Assembly: GCA_036266845.1 (NCBI GenBank)
Contig: DATAXI010000053.1
Span: 1-17,085, forward strand
DNA length: 17,085 nt
Direction of reading: 5' to 3'
Source of the DNA: DATAXI01 sp036266845
Lineage (GTDB): Bacteria; Verrucomicrobiota; Verrucomicrobiia; Chthoniobacterales; Chthoniobacteraceae
Made by a program: the position numbers and the translations under genes. Under the pieces are notes generated by a model. That model searched no databases. It was not told the DNA's origin and was given only the letters and a program-made list of their open reading frames with translations. Positions 1 to 6,828 of the stretch are shown in pieces. How positions within the stretch are numbered: position 1 is the first letter of the stretch; each line of letters starts with the position of its first letter.

Positions 1-188
1 TGGTGTTTTACTGCGTCTCCGGCTGGCATCCGCTGCCCAGTGAGCCGTACATTCCACCGCCGGATTTCAGCCTCGGCTCGGCAAGTTTTACCGATCCCGC
101 GACGCACCAGAAGATGGTCTATCAGGAATTTACCGTGAGCACGCGCCTGGACAAGACTGCCCCTGAGAATCCGAAAACATTGCCATGA
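1..188 (+). CDS. 3' end of an unidentified protein (partial)
   Basis: This reading frame is open from the window edge to a TGA at 186-188, so only about the last 61 residues are visible. The first possible internal start is a GTG at position 3, but the gene more likely begins upstream of the window. The visible part is Pro- and Ser-rich near its start (SGWHPLPSEPYIPPPDFSLG) and shows no transmembrane segment or catalytic motif that I recognise. Its stop overlaps the ATG of the aminotransferase-fold gene (ATGA at 185-188), which suggests one operon and translational coupling. The overlap is the main reason to think the frame is real. The function is unknown. Confidence 0.55.
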   Translation, partial: VFYCVSGWHPLPSEPYIPPPDFSLGSASFTDPATHQKMVYQEFTVSTRLDKTAPENPKTLP

Positions 189-1351
189 CAGACCCAATCG
201 CCTCTCTGGTGCTGGATGAAGCGGCGCGGCGCGAAGCCTTCCCGGTATGCCGCAAGGAAATCTTCATGTCCCATGCCGCGGTGACGGTGCTTCCGCGCGT
301 GGTGGGAGAGGCGATGATCGAATACACGCGGCGCTGCTGCGAGCAGAACCAGGAATTTGCCGAGGTGTTGCTCAAGATCGGTGAGGCGCGGAAGGTTTCA
401 GCGGATTTCATTGGAGCGCAAAAGGAGGAGATCGCGCTGCTGGGGCCGACTTCCCTGGGCCTGAGCCTCTTTGCCAACGGGCTGCCGTGGAACGAAGGGG
501 ATGAACTCCTCTGCTATGCGGACGACTATCCCGCAAACGTCTATCCCTGGATGGAATTGGCGCGCCGGGGGGTGAAGGTGAAATACCTGAGCCCGGAGCG
601 GCCGGGGGAGATCACGCCCGGGCTGGTGGAAGCCTCGCTGACGGAGCGGACCCGGCTGGTCGCGCTCGCCTCATGCAATTTTCTCTCGGGCTATCGCATC
701 GATGTGGATGCCATCGGGCGTCTCCTGCGCGGGCGCGGCGTGCTTTTCTCGCTGGATGCCATCCAGAGCATCGGTGCGACGCCGCTTGGCGTGGAGCATG
801 TCGATTTTCTCTCCGCCGACGCGCACAAGTGGATACTCGGGCCCATGGCCATTGGCATCGTCTTCGTGCGAAAGGAGCATTTCGAGCTGCTGCGGCCGAC
901 GCTGCTTGGCGCATGGAATGTGCGGTCGCCGAATTTCATCGCCCAGCCCGGGATCGAGTTCCTCAGCACGGCGCAGCGGTACGAGCCAGGCGTGCTGAAT
1001 ACCTGCGGCATCTATGGAATGCGCGCCGCGCTGGACTTACTGGCGTCCGTGGGCATCGAGCGGATTTACGAGCGGTTGCTGCATCTCAAGCGGGCCGCGG
1101 TGGAGCCGCTGCGGGCGGCGGGCTTCGAGTTCCTGGGTCCCACCGAAGGCCCGGCGGCCTCCGGCATCACCACTTTCCATCATCCCGCGCGGGCAACGGC
1201 GGATCTCTTCAAGGCTCTGGAGCAGGCCGGCATCGTGGCCACCCTGCGCTATGACCGGGCCGCGCGCGAATATATCCGGCTCTCGCCCCATTGTGACAAC
1301 ACTCTGGACGAGATGGGGCGCGTGGTCGAAGTTCTTACCGCGGGCTTATGA
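185..1351 (+). CDS. Class V aminotransferase-fold PLP-dependent enzyme
   Basis: A 388-residue cytosolic enzyme of the class V aminotransferase fold (the cysteine desulfurase, isopenicillin N epimerase and kynureninase superfamily). The PLP site is clear. The cofactor-contacting Asp191 and Gln194 lie in SLDAIQS, and the Schiff-base lysine is Lys215 in SADAHKWILGP, after His214. The C-terminal domain ends in the usual IRLSP-H-DNT element near residue 364. The loop that carries the catalytic cysteine in SufS/CsdA desulfurases is absent: the sequence runs from GIVATLRYDR straight to the IRLSP strand. An epimerase, lyase or transaminase role is therefore more likely than sulfur transfer. Length is normal for the family. 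The ATG overlaps the previous stop, and its own TGA overlaps the following stress-protein start. The substrate cannot be read from the sequence. Confidence 0.9.
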   Translation: MTDPIASLVLDEAARREAFPVCRKEIFMSHAAVTVLPRVVGEAMIEYTRRCCEQNQEFAEVLLKIGEARKVSADFIGAQKEEIALLGPTSLGLSLFANGLPWNEGDELLCYADDYPANVYPWMELARRGVKVKYLSPERPGEITPGLVEASLTERTRLVALASCNFLSGYRIDVDAIGRLLRGRGVLFSLDAIQSIGATPLGVEHVDFLSADAHKWILGPMAIGIVFVRKEHFELLRPTLLGAWNVRSPNFIAQPGIEFLSTAQRYEPGVLNTCGIYGMRAALDLLASVGIERIYERLLHLKRAAVEPLRAAGFEFLGPTEGPAASGITTFHHPARATADLFKALEQAGIVATLRYDRAAREYIRLSPHCDNTLDEMGRVVEVLTAGL

Positions 1352-1791
1352 AGACGATTCTCGTGCCGGTCGATTATTCGGATGCGACGGAAAAGGTGAT
1401 CGAAGCCGCATGCGCGCTGGCGCGGGCGTTCGATGGCCGGATCATCCTGGTCCACATCGTGGAGCCTGCGCCGCAGGTTGTGGGGTACGATCCCGGCCCA
1501 CTCAGCGTGCCGGTGGAGATGCCGCCGCCCACGCCTGCCGATCCTGAGCGTCTGGAGAGCCTCAAGCGCCGCTGCGGCGCGAAGGATGTGCTGGCGCTGG
1601 AGGTGCGCGGCTCCGCGCCGGAGGAGGTGCTGAAGCTGGCTCGCGAGCATGGGGCGGAGGTGATCGTCATGGGCTCCCATGGACACGGAGCCATCTATCA
1701 ATTGCTGGTGGGCGGCGTCGCGGACGCGGTGCTGAAGGCGGCGCCCTGCCCGGTGCTCATCGTGCCGAGCGGGCGGGCGGTCTCGAAGTAA
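1348..1791 (+). CDS. Universal stress protein, single UspA domain
   Basis: A 147-residue single-domain universal stress protein, a cytosolic nucleotide-binding fold usually linked to stress survival. The first strand is MKTILVPVDYSD, with the conserved Asp9. The C-terminal part carries the ATP-loop pattern VMGSHGHG...LLVGGVADAVL and ends in the typical PCPVLIVP strand. The usual motif is G-x2-G-x9-G-S/T. Here Gly109, Gly112 and Gly122 fit, but residue 123 is Gly rather than Ser or Thr, so ATP contacts may differ. A Pro-rich stretch at about residues 50-65 (PGPLSVPVEMPPPTPADP) fills the variable loop. The start overlaps the upstream stop by ATGA, so the gene is probably translated together with the PLP enzyme. 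Its specific role is not visible. Confidence 0.92.
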   Translation: MKTILVPVDYSDATEKVIEAACALARAFDGRIILVHIVEPAPQVVGYDPGPLSVPVEMPPPTPADPERLESLKRRCGAKDVLALEVRGSAPEEVLKLAREHGAEVIVMGSHGHGAIYQLLVGGVADAVLKAAPCPVLIVPSGRAVSK

Positions 1792-1803
1792 TCCATCCAT
1801 TCC

Positions 1804-1835
1804 CGACCTATTTGGTCGAGAAACTCGCAATTTTT
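1804..1835 (+). terminator. Possible weak terminator or hairpin region after the stress-protein gene
   Basis: Two small adjacent inverted repeats lie just after the stress-protein stop: CGACC-TATTT-GGTCG (1804-1818) and CGAG-AAA-CTCG (1817-1827). The second is followed by CAATTTTT. The stems are only 5 and 4 base pairs and share bases, so they are alternatives. The location between two transcription units and the short T-run fit a weak rho-independent terminator. A protein-binding site upstream of the porin gene is also possible. Confidence 0.3.
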
Positions 1836-1838
1836 CGC

Positions 1839-1866
1839 TTGTTAAAGTCTATCACTTAGGTATGAA
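1839..1866 (+). promoter_or_regulatory. Candidate sigma-70-like promoter for the porin gene
   Basis: TTGTTA (1839-1844) and TATGAA (1861-1866) are separated by 16 bases, and each matches the housekeeping consensus at four of six positions. They lie 27-54 bases upstream of the porin ATG, which would leave a leader of about 20 bases. The leader has no clear Shine-Dalgarno sequence. A CTA-N5-TAG element (1849-1859) lies inside the spacer and could hold a regulator. Confidence 0.3.
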
Positions 1867-1892
1867 TTACGCCCTCAACCCATTCATCCACC

Positions 1893-3560
1893 ATGTTTCG
1901 ATCTCTTACCCTGGCCCTGATTTTTTCCGCCGTCCCGGTCCTCGCCCAGACCGCCACCGATTTTCAAAACCTGGAAAAACAGGTTCAACAACTCCAGGAG
2001 CGAGTGAACAAGCTGCAGCGGGAGCAGGCCGATTCCACCATCAATGTGAGCGGCACCGCCGCGGCTGCGGCCATCCAGGAAGAGGAAAACCGGATCAAGC
2101 TCTCCACCGGCGTCACGCAATTGAAACTCTTCGGCGATCTCCGTTTCCGCGAGCAGGTCGATACCTATCACCCGCTCGTCACGAGCCCGAGCCTTGTCAC
2201 CAGCGACCGCGAGCGGTTCCGTTTCCGGCTTCGCATGGGCGCGGATGTGCAACTGGGCGACCAGTTCTTCGCCGGAGTAACCCTTGCCACCGGGCAACCG
2301 TCCGATTCCAATAACGCGAACCTCACCGAAGGTTACGACAATTACTCCATCTACGTGGACAAGGCGTTTGCCGGATGGCAGCCCAACGATTGGTTCAGCG
2401 CAGTCATCGGCAAACAGGCCAACCCGTTCTATACCACGGACCTTGTCTGGGACCCGGACATCACCCCGGCGGGCATCGTGGAAACCCTGGACCTGACCAA
2501 GGCGCTGATCCCGGATGAAAGCCGGTTCTCCCTAAAGCTGATCTCCATGCAGGGTATCTTCGAAGGGAACTCGAACTTTACCGTGGGCAGCGATACCGCG
2601 TGGCAATTCGTCGAGCAGTTGCAGGCCTCTTATCACTTCAACAGGGACACCAGCATTACCTTTGCCCCGGGCTTCATGACTTATACCTCCGCCTCGCTCA
2701 CCGGCCTTCAGAACTCCGTACCCTTTACAAAACCCAACGATACCTTCACGGCCCCGAATGGCGTCCAGACGCAGACGACCACGACCGATACGCAGACTGA
2801 GACGGTGAAGTATGATTCCACCGGCAAGCCCTCCATCACGCTGACCCCGGTCAATACGACGACCACCGTCACCACCACGGACCCGGCCACCGGCGCCTCC
2901 CGCAGCGTGGCCACGGAAACCACGAACAACCAAACGCAGGTGACCATCCCCTACGGAGCCAAGGGCAACAGCCTGAAAGAGAATCCCACCCTGGCGAACA
3001 AGACTTTTGTCACCACCAAGACGCTCGGTGGCGGCGCCACCACCGTCACCAGCCCCGTTGGCGAAAGTCCCGCCGCGGAAACCGCGGACCTCGCGATCCT
3101 CACCGCGCCGGGCGATGTCTCCTTCAAGATCGGCGGGCTGGATACCAAGGTGTACTGGGACTTTGCCTATAATACGGAGGGCAGTTCCCGCGCGACCAAC
3201 GAATATTTCCTCTCCTCGCACACTACCCAGGACGACATCGCCTGGCTGGCCGGTTTCCAGCTCGGCAATAACGAGCGGGCCGGCGATCTGTCCTTCAACG
3301 CAAGCTTCCGCCAGGTCGGCATGGATTCCATTGATCCGAATCTCAACGATTCGGAGTTCGCCCTCAGCTATCTCAACGTTCAGGGCATCAAGCTCGGCCT
3401 CGCGTATAACTTTACCGATTCATTCGTGGGCGCCTTTTCCTATTATGGAGCGTGGACGCTCCGCCATGGCCTGACCGGCGGCGAGGCCACCAGCGGCGCG
3501 CAGCTTGCCAATGCCAAGACGGTCAATGTGCTTCAGGTGGAGTTGAACGTGAAGTTCTAA
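1893..3560 (+). CDS. Putative outer-membrane porin with N-terminal coiled coil
   Basis: A 555-residue predicted outer-membrane beta-barrel. Residues 1-18 form a Sec signal peptide, with likely cleavage after VLA before Gln19. Residues 23-48 form a short heptad coiled coil (NLEKQVQQLQERVNKLQ), as in trimeric porins that stand on a periplasmic stalk. From residue 75 the chain shows alternating amphipathic strands (TQLKLFGDLRFREQ, RFRFRLRMGADVQL) and ends LQVELNVKF. The terminal Phe is typical of BAM substrates. The barrel fits the putative-porin families common in Verrucomicrobiota and Planctomycetota. The odd feature is a Thr-rich, low-complexity insertion at about residues 284-390, with 23 Thr in residues 291-350, probably an exposed loop. 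The ATG is chosen for its signal peptide, and an upstream ATG at 1862 is in another frame. The substrate is unknown. Confidence 0.82.
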   Translation: MFRSLTLALIFSAVPVLAQTATDFQNLEKQVQQLQERVNKLQREQADSTINVSGTAAAAAIQEEENRIKLSTGVTQLKLFGDLRFREQVDTYHPLVTSPSLVTSDRERFRFRLRMGADVQLGDQFFAGVTLATGQPSDSNNANLTEGYDNYSIYVDKAFAGWQPNDWFSAVIGKQANPFYTTDLVWDPDITPAGIVETLDLTKALIPDESRFSLKLISMQGIFEGNSNFTVGSDTAWQFVEQLQASYHFNRDTSITFAPGFMTYTSASLTGLQNSVPFTKPNDTFTAPNGVQTQTTTTDTQTETVKYDSTGKPSITLTPVNTTTTVTTTDPATGASRSVATETTNNQTQVTIPYGAKGNSLKENPTLANKTFVTTKTLGGGATTVTSPVGESPAAETADLAILTAPGDVSFKIGGLDTKVYWDFAYNTEGSSRATNEYFLSSHTTQDDIAWLAGFQLGNNERAGDLSFNASFRQVGMDSIDPNLNDSEFALSYLNVQGIKLGLAYNFTDSFVGAFSYYGAWTLRHGLTGGEATSGAQLANAKTVNVLQVELNVKF

Positions 3561-3572
3561 AGGAATTGCGAG

Positions 3573-4397
3573 TTGCCAATCTCCGGTATGACGGTTGCAA
3601 TCCCGGGCCTGCCCGTGATCCCGCCGCGCAATATCAAGGAGTTGTTGCTCCCGCTCTTCATCCAGGTTGGCGCCTCGGATACCCTGCGCGCGGAATCACT
3701 CGGCTTCTGGCGCTCCGGGGAGGACCGGTTCTGGTTGCCGCGTTTCGTTTTTCAACGCACCCATATCGTGAAATCGCGCATCAAAGTGGCTCTCTTCGCC
3801 GGCATTCACGGCGATGAGCCGGCGGGCATCCTGGGACTGATCGATTTTGTGCGGGAACTGGATGCGGACCCGATGGCGGGCAAGGAATTTGAACTCTGGA
3901 TATACCCGCTATGCAATCCCTCGGGTTACATCGAAAATACGCGCCACGCCCGGTGCGGCCTGGATTTGAACCGGCACTTCTGGTGCGACTGCCGGGAGCC
4001 GGAAATCCAGCTTCTGGAGGCGGAGCTGCGCCGGCAGCAATTTCACGGCATCATCTCCCTCCACTCGGACGATACCAGCGACGGAATGTACGGCTTTGTC
4101 CGCGGCCATACGCTCACCAAGCATCTCATGGAGCCGGCGCTGGCCGCCGCGGAGGCGGCGCTCCCGCGCAACAAGCGCAACCTTATCGACGGGTTTCACG
4201 CGGTCGAAGGCATCATCCACTCCGGCTATGGCGGCATCCTGAGCGCCCCGCCTGAAACGCTGCCGCAGCCATTCGAGATGGTGATCGAGACGCCGCAGCA
4301 CGCCCCGATGGATCTTCAGCGCCAGGCGTTTGTCCTGGCGCTCAAGTCGATCCTGGCCGGGTACCGCGAATTCATCTCTTACGCGGCCGATATTTAA
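3573..4397 (+). CDS. M14-type zinc deacylase (succinylglutamate desuccinylase/aspartoacylase family)
   Basis: A 274-residue member of the AstE/AspA branch of the M14 metallo-carboxypeptidase superfamily. These enzymes hydrolyse an amide on an N-acyl amino acid or a related compound. The zinc ligands are visible as His79 and Glu82 in GIHGDEPAG and His164 in SLHSDD. The substrate-binding Asn133-Arg134 lie in DLNRHF, and the likely general-base Glu239 is in MVIETP. There is no signal peptide, so it should be cytosolic. The TTG start at 3573 is preferred because AAAGGA lies 8 bases upstream, whereas the first ATG (3588) is too far from it. The gene starts only 12 bases after the porin stop, which suggests co-transcription and possibly one uptake-and-cleavage pathway. 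The true substrate is unknown. Confidence 0.82.
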   Translation: MPISGMTVAIPGLPVIPPRNIKELLLPLFIQVGASDTLRAESLGFWRSGEDRFWLPRFVFQRTHIVKSRIKVALFAGIHGDEPAGILGLIDFVRELDADPMAGKEFELWIYPLCNPSGYIENTRHARCGLDLNRHFWCDCREPEIQLLEAELRRQQFHGIISLHSDDTSDGMYGFVRGHTLTKHLMEPALAAAEAALPRNKRNLIDGFHAVEGIIHSGYGGILSAPPETLPQPFEMVIETPQHAPMDLQRQAFVLALKSILAGYREFISYAADI

Positions 4398-4453
4398 GGG
4401 GAGAACAAGGGAAGAACTTTGGCTTGCCCCGGGCATCGCTTCCTTTACCTTGA

Positions 4454-4471
4454 CTAAAACCATAGGGTTTA
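4454..4471 (+). promoter_or_regulatory. Candidate operator just upstream of the first Rrf2 gene
   Basis: Directly before the Rrf2 ATG (4479) lies TTGACTAAAACCATAGGGTT. It contains two nested inverted repeats, CTA-N6-TAG (4454-4465) and AAACC-ATAG-GGTTT (4457-4470). Rrf2 regulators commonly bind imperfect palindromes of this size and repress their own operon. The position, a few bases from the start codon, fits autoregulation of the regulator and the ABC importer behind it. No convincing -35/-10 pair was found with it. Confidence 0.35.
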
Positions 4472-4478
4472 AAAAACC

Positions 4479-5018
4479 ATGAAAATTTCCAAACGCGGCG
4501 AATACGCTCTGCGCGCCCTGATCGATATCGGAATCGCGAAGGAACTGGGCCGCGAGCTGGTCCAGATCAACGAGCTGGCCACCCAGGAGCGGCTGCCGGT
4601 AAAATTTCTGGAGCAAATCCTCACCCAGCTCAAGGAAGCCGGCTACGTGGATAGCAAGCGCGGGAAATACGGCGGTTATCACCTCAAGATGGCGGCGGAC
4701 AGGATCAGCTTTGGCGGCGTGATCCGGCTTATCGACGGACCGCTGGCGCCCATCGCGTGTGTCAGCCAGACCGCATACGAGCCATGCACCTGCCCGGATG
4801 AGGACCATTGCGGCCTGCACATGCTGATGATGGATGTCCGCAATTCCATCGCCAACATCCTGGATAAATACACGCTGGCCGACACCGTGGAGCTGACCTT
4901 GCGCAAGATGAAGCGGGACCGCGTTCCGCTCCCCTTCCTGGGCGTGATCCATGTGCCGGTGCCAATGCCCATGCCCGCCTCGCCTCGCAAATCCCGCGCG
5001 AAAAAGCAGAAGAAATAA
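4479..5018 (+). CDS. Rrf2-family transcriptional regulator (first copy)
   Basis: A 179-residue Rrf2-type winged-helix DNA-binding regulator, the family of IscR, CymR and NsrR. The DNA-binding region begins MKISKRGEYALRALIDIG, followed by the recognition-helix block LPVKFLEQILTQLKEAGYV and the wing SKRGKYGGYHL. The effector region carries Cys94, Cys103, Cys105 and Cys111. Three Cys in that region are typical of Fe-S members, so iron-sulfur or redox sensing is likely, although CymR-type sensing through a partner cannot be excluded. The C-terminus is extended by a Pro- and Lys-rich tail (residues 156-179, ending SRAKKQKK), which is longer than usual. The TAA overlaps the ATG of the binding-protein gene by one base, so it very probably controls the importer operon and itself. 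Confidence 0.9.
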   Translation: MKISKRGEYALRALIDIGIAKELGRELVQINELATQERLPVKFLEQILTQLKEAGYVDSKRGKYGGYHLKMAADRISFGGVIRLIDGPLAPIACVSQTAYEPCTCPDEDHCGLHMLMMDVRNSIANILDKYTLADTVELTLRKMKRDRVPLPFLGVIHVPVPMPMPASPRKSRAKKQKK

Positions 5019-5974
5019 TGAAAAAGCTCATCCTCATGCTGCTGGCATGCGGCCTGGCGCTCTCCGCGCGGGCGGAGCCGCTCACGTTGCGCGTGGGCCA
5101 TTTCCCGAATGTGACGCACGTGCAGGCACTGGTGGCGCAGGCGCTGAGCCGGCAGGGCAAGGGCTGGTTCGAGCAGCGGCTCGGGCCGGGGGTGAAGATC
5201 GAGTGGTACTCCTACAACGCCGGCCCGAGCGCCATGGAAGGCCTCCTCGATGGCACGGTTGATTTGACCTACGTCGGCCCCAGCCCGGCGCTCAATATCT
5301 ATTGCCGCTCCGGCGGGCGGGAGATTCGCATCGTCTCCGGCGCGGCGCGCGGCGGCAGCGCCCTGGTGGTGCAGCCGGATGAGAATCTCAAAACGCCGGC
5401 CGATTTCCGCGGCAAGCGCATCGCCACGCCGCAACTGGGCAATACGCAGGATGTCGCCTGCCGCGCATGGCTGACGGCGGGCGGCCTGCATATCACACAA
5501 TTGGGCGGCGATGCGCAGGTCATCCCGACGGAAAATCCGGACCAGCTCACCCTCTTCAAGCTCAAGAAAATCGATGCCGCATGGACCGTTGAGCCGTGGG
5601 TATCGCGGCTGGAGATGGAAGCCGGCGGCAAAGTGCTCGTCGATGACACCGCCTCGCCCGTCACCGTGCTGGCCACCGGTGTCAAATTTCTCGGGGAACA
5701 CAAGGACATCGTCGAAAAGTTTGTGGCGGCGCACAAGGAGTTGACGGCATGGATCCAGCAACATCCCGGCGATGCGCAGAAGCTGGTGGTGGAGGAGCTG
5801 GCCGCCGAGACCCACGGAAAAATCCCCGCCGATCTCATCGCGCACGCGTGGAATCGCATCGTGCTGACGAACGATGTGACGCTCGCCTCACTGCAATCAT
5901 TTGTGGACAGCGCAAAGGCAGCCGGCTTCCTGCGGCAGACGCCGGACCTCTCGCAAATTTTGGTGCACCCGTAA
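5018..5974 (+). CDS. ABC importer substrate-binding protein, NitT/TauT/SsuA type
   Basis: A 318-residue periplasmic solute-binding protein of the nitrate/taurine/aliphatic-sulfonate class. The N-terminus is a signal peptide (MKKLILMLLACGLALSARA, likely cut before Glu20). Cys11 in LLAC could instead be a lipidation site, but the hydrophobic stretch continues past it. Family features are TLRVGHFPNVTHVQALV (residues 23-39), the pocket block GTVDLTYVGPSPALN (79-93), DFRGKRIATPQLGNTQD (129-145), and AAWTVEPW (187-194). These match SsuA/TauA-like proteins in order and spacing. The ligand is probably a sulfonate or a similar small compound, but no sulfonatase gene is nearby to confirm it. The start overlaps the Rrf2 stop, with AGAAG 6 bases upstream, and the transport ATPase follows after 47 bases. 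Confidence 0.88.
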   Translation: MKKLILMLLACGLALSARAEPLTLRVGHFPNVTHVQALVAQALSRQGKGWFEQRLGPGVKIEWYSYNAGPSAMEGLLDGTVDLTYVGPSPALNIYCRSGGREIRIVSGAARGGSALVVQPDENLKTPADFRGKRIATPQLGNTQDVACRAWLTAGGLHITQLGGDAQVIPTENPDQLTLFKLKKIDAAWTVEPWVSRLEMEAGGKVLVDDTASPVTVLATGVKFLGEHKDIVEKFVAAHKELTAWIQQHPGDAQKLVVEELAAETHGKIPADLIAHAWNRIVLTNDVTLASLQSFVDSAKAAGFLRQTPDLSQILVHP

Positions 5975-6021
5975 GCGGGCATTCGCGGCGCGTTTTCCTT
6001 AACCCTGTTTCTCCCCCAAAA

Positions 6022-6828
6022 ATGGTCTTACTGGCAGAAGAGTTGCAACCGACCCAGCCCGCAAAGCTGGCGGTCGAACGTGTTTCAAAGGACTTCCGCA
6101 CCGGGCGCGGCATCGTGCGGGCTCTGGAAGAGGTCTCGCTAAGCATCGGCGAAGGGGAATTTCTCTGCCTGGTGGGCCCGAGCGGCTGTGGAAAATCGAC
6201 TTTGCTCAACATCATCGCCGGCCTGGAGCAGCCGGACAGCGGCCGGGTGCTGGCCGATGGCAAGCCGGTGACGGAGCCGGGCCGGGATCGCATGGTGATG
6301 TTTCAGGAGCACGCGCTTTTCCCATGGCTGGATGTGACGGGGAATGTGATGTTCGGCCTGCGGCTGAAACCGAATCTCTCGAATGCCGAGCGCCGGGAGG
6401 TGGCGCAATTTTACCTGAAACTGGTGGGCCTCGAGCGGTTTGCCCACTCGAATATCCACGAGCTCTCGGGCGGGATGAAGCAGCGCGTCGCGCTGGCCCG
6501 GGCCCTGGCGCCCAACCCGCGCGTGCTGCTCATGGACGAGCCCTTTGCCGCGCTGGACGCGCTGACGCGCGAGCAGCTCTACGGCGATATCCAGCGCATC
6601 TGGGAGGCGCGCAAAAAGACCATTATTTTTGTCACTCACAATGTCCGCGAAGCGGCCTGCCTGGGCAATCGCGTCATCCTTTTTTCGCCTCATCCGGGGA
6701 GGATTCGCGACAAGTTCAAGATCGATCTGCCCCGGCCGCGCGATATCAACTCCGTGGAACTGGCGGAGTACTCCACGGAGATCACGCGCGCCCTCAAGGG
6801 CTATGGCAGCGGGGAGGCGGCGGAATGA
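6022..6828 (+). CDS. ABC importer ATP-binding protein, NitT/TauT/SsuA type
   Basis: A 268-residue cytosolic ATPase that powers the importer. All canonical elements are present: Walker A GPSGCGKST (residues 52-60), Q-loop Gln95 in MFQEHALFPW, signature LSGGMKQR (148-155), Walker B VLLMDEP with Asp172 and Glu173, D-loop AALDAL, and H-loop His206 in FVTHNVREA. The EHALFPWLDV stretch and the HNVREA block are typical of the SsuB/TauB/NrtD branch. The frame stays open far upstream (to 5749), inside the binding-protein gene. The ATG at 6022 was chosen because it gives the usual family N-terminus, although no Shine-Dalgarno sequence precedes it. The stop overlaps the permease ATG. Confidence 0.93.
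   Translation: MVLLAEELQPTQPAKLAVERVSKDFRTGRGIVRALEEVSLSIGEGEFLCLVGPSGCGKSTLLNIIAGLEQPDSGRVLADGKPVTEPGRDRMVMFQEHALFPWLDVTGNVMFGLRLKPNLSNAERREVAQFYLKLVGLERFAHSNIHELSGGMKQRVALARALAPNPRVLLMDEPFAALDALTREQLYGDIQRIWEARKKTIIFVTHNVREAACLGNRVILFSPHPGRIRDKFKIDLPRPRDINSVELAEYSTEITRALKGYGSGEAAE

Noticed and set aside
185..1351. Annotation as cysteine desulfurase (sufS/csd)
   Set aside because: The catalytic Cys loop is missing, so only the fold-level name is supported.
3909..4952. A 347-codon minus-strand open frame over the deacylase and Rrf2 genes
   Set aside because: It overlaps two genes with clear catalytic or DNA-binding motifs and crosses their intergenic operator. No protein family was recognised.
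4679..5845. A 388-codon minus-strand open frame across the Rrf2 and binding-protein genes
   Set aside because: It spans two well-supported plus-strand genes, has no family motif, and has the composition of an antisense shadow.
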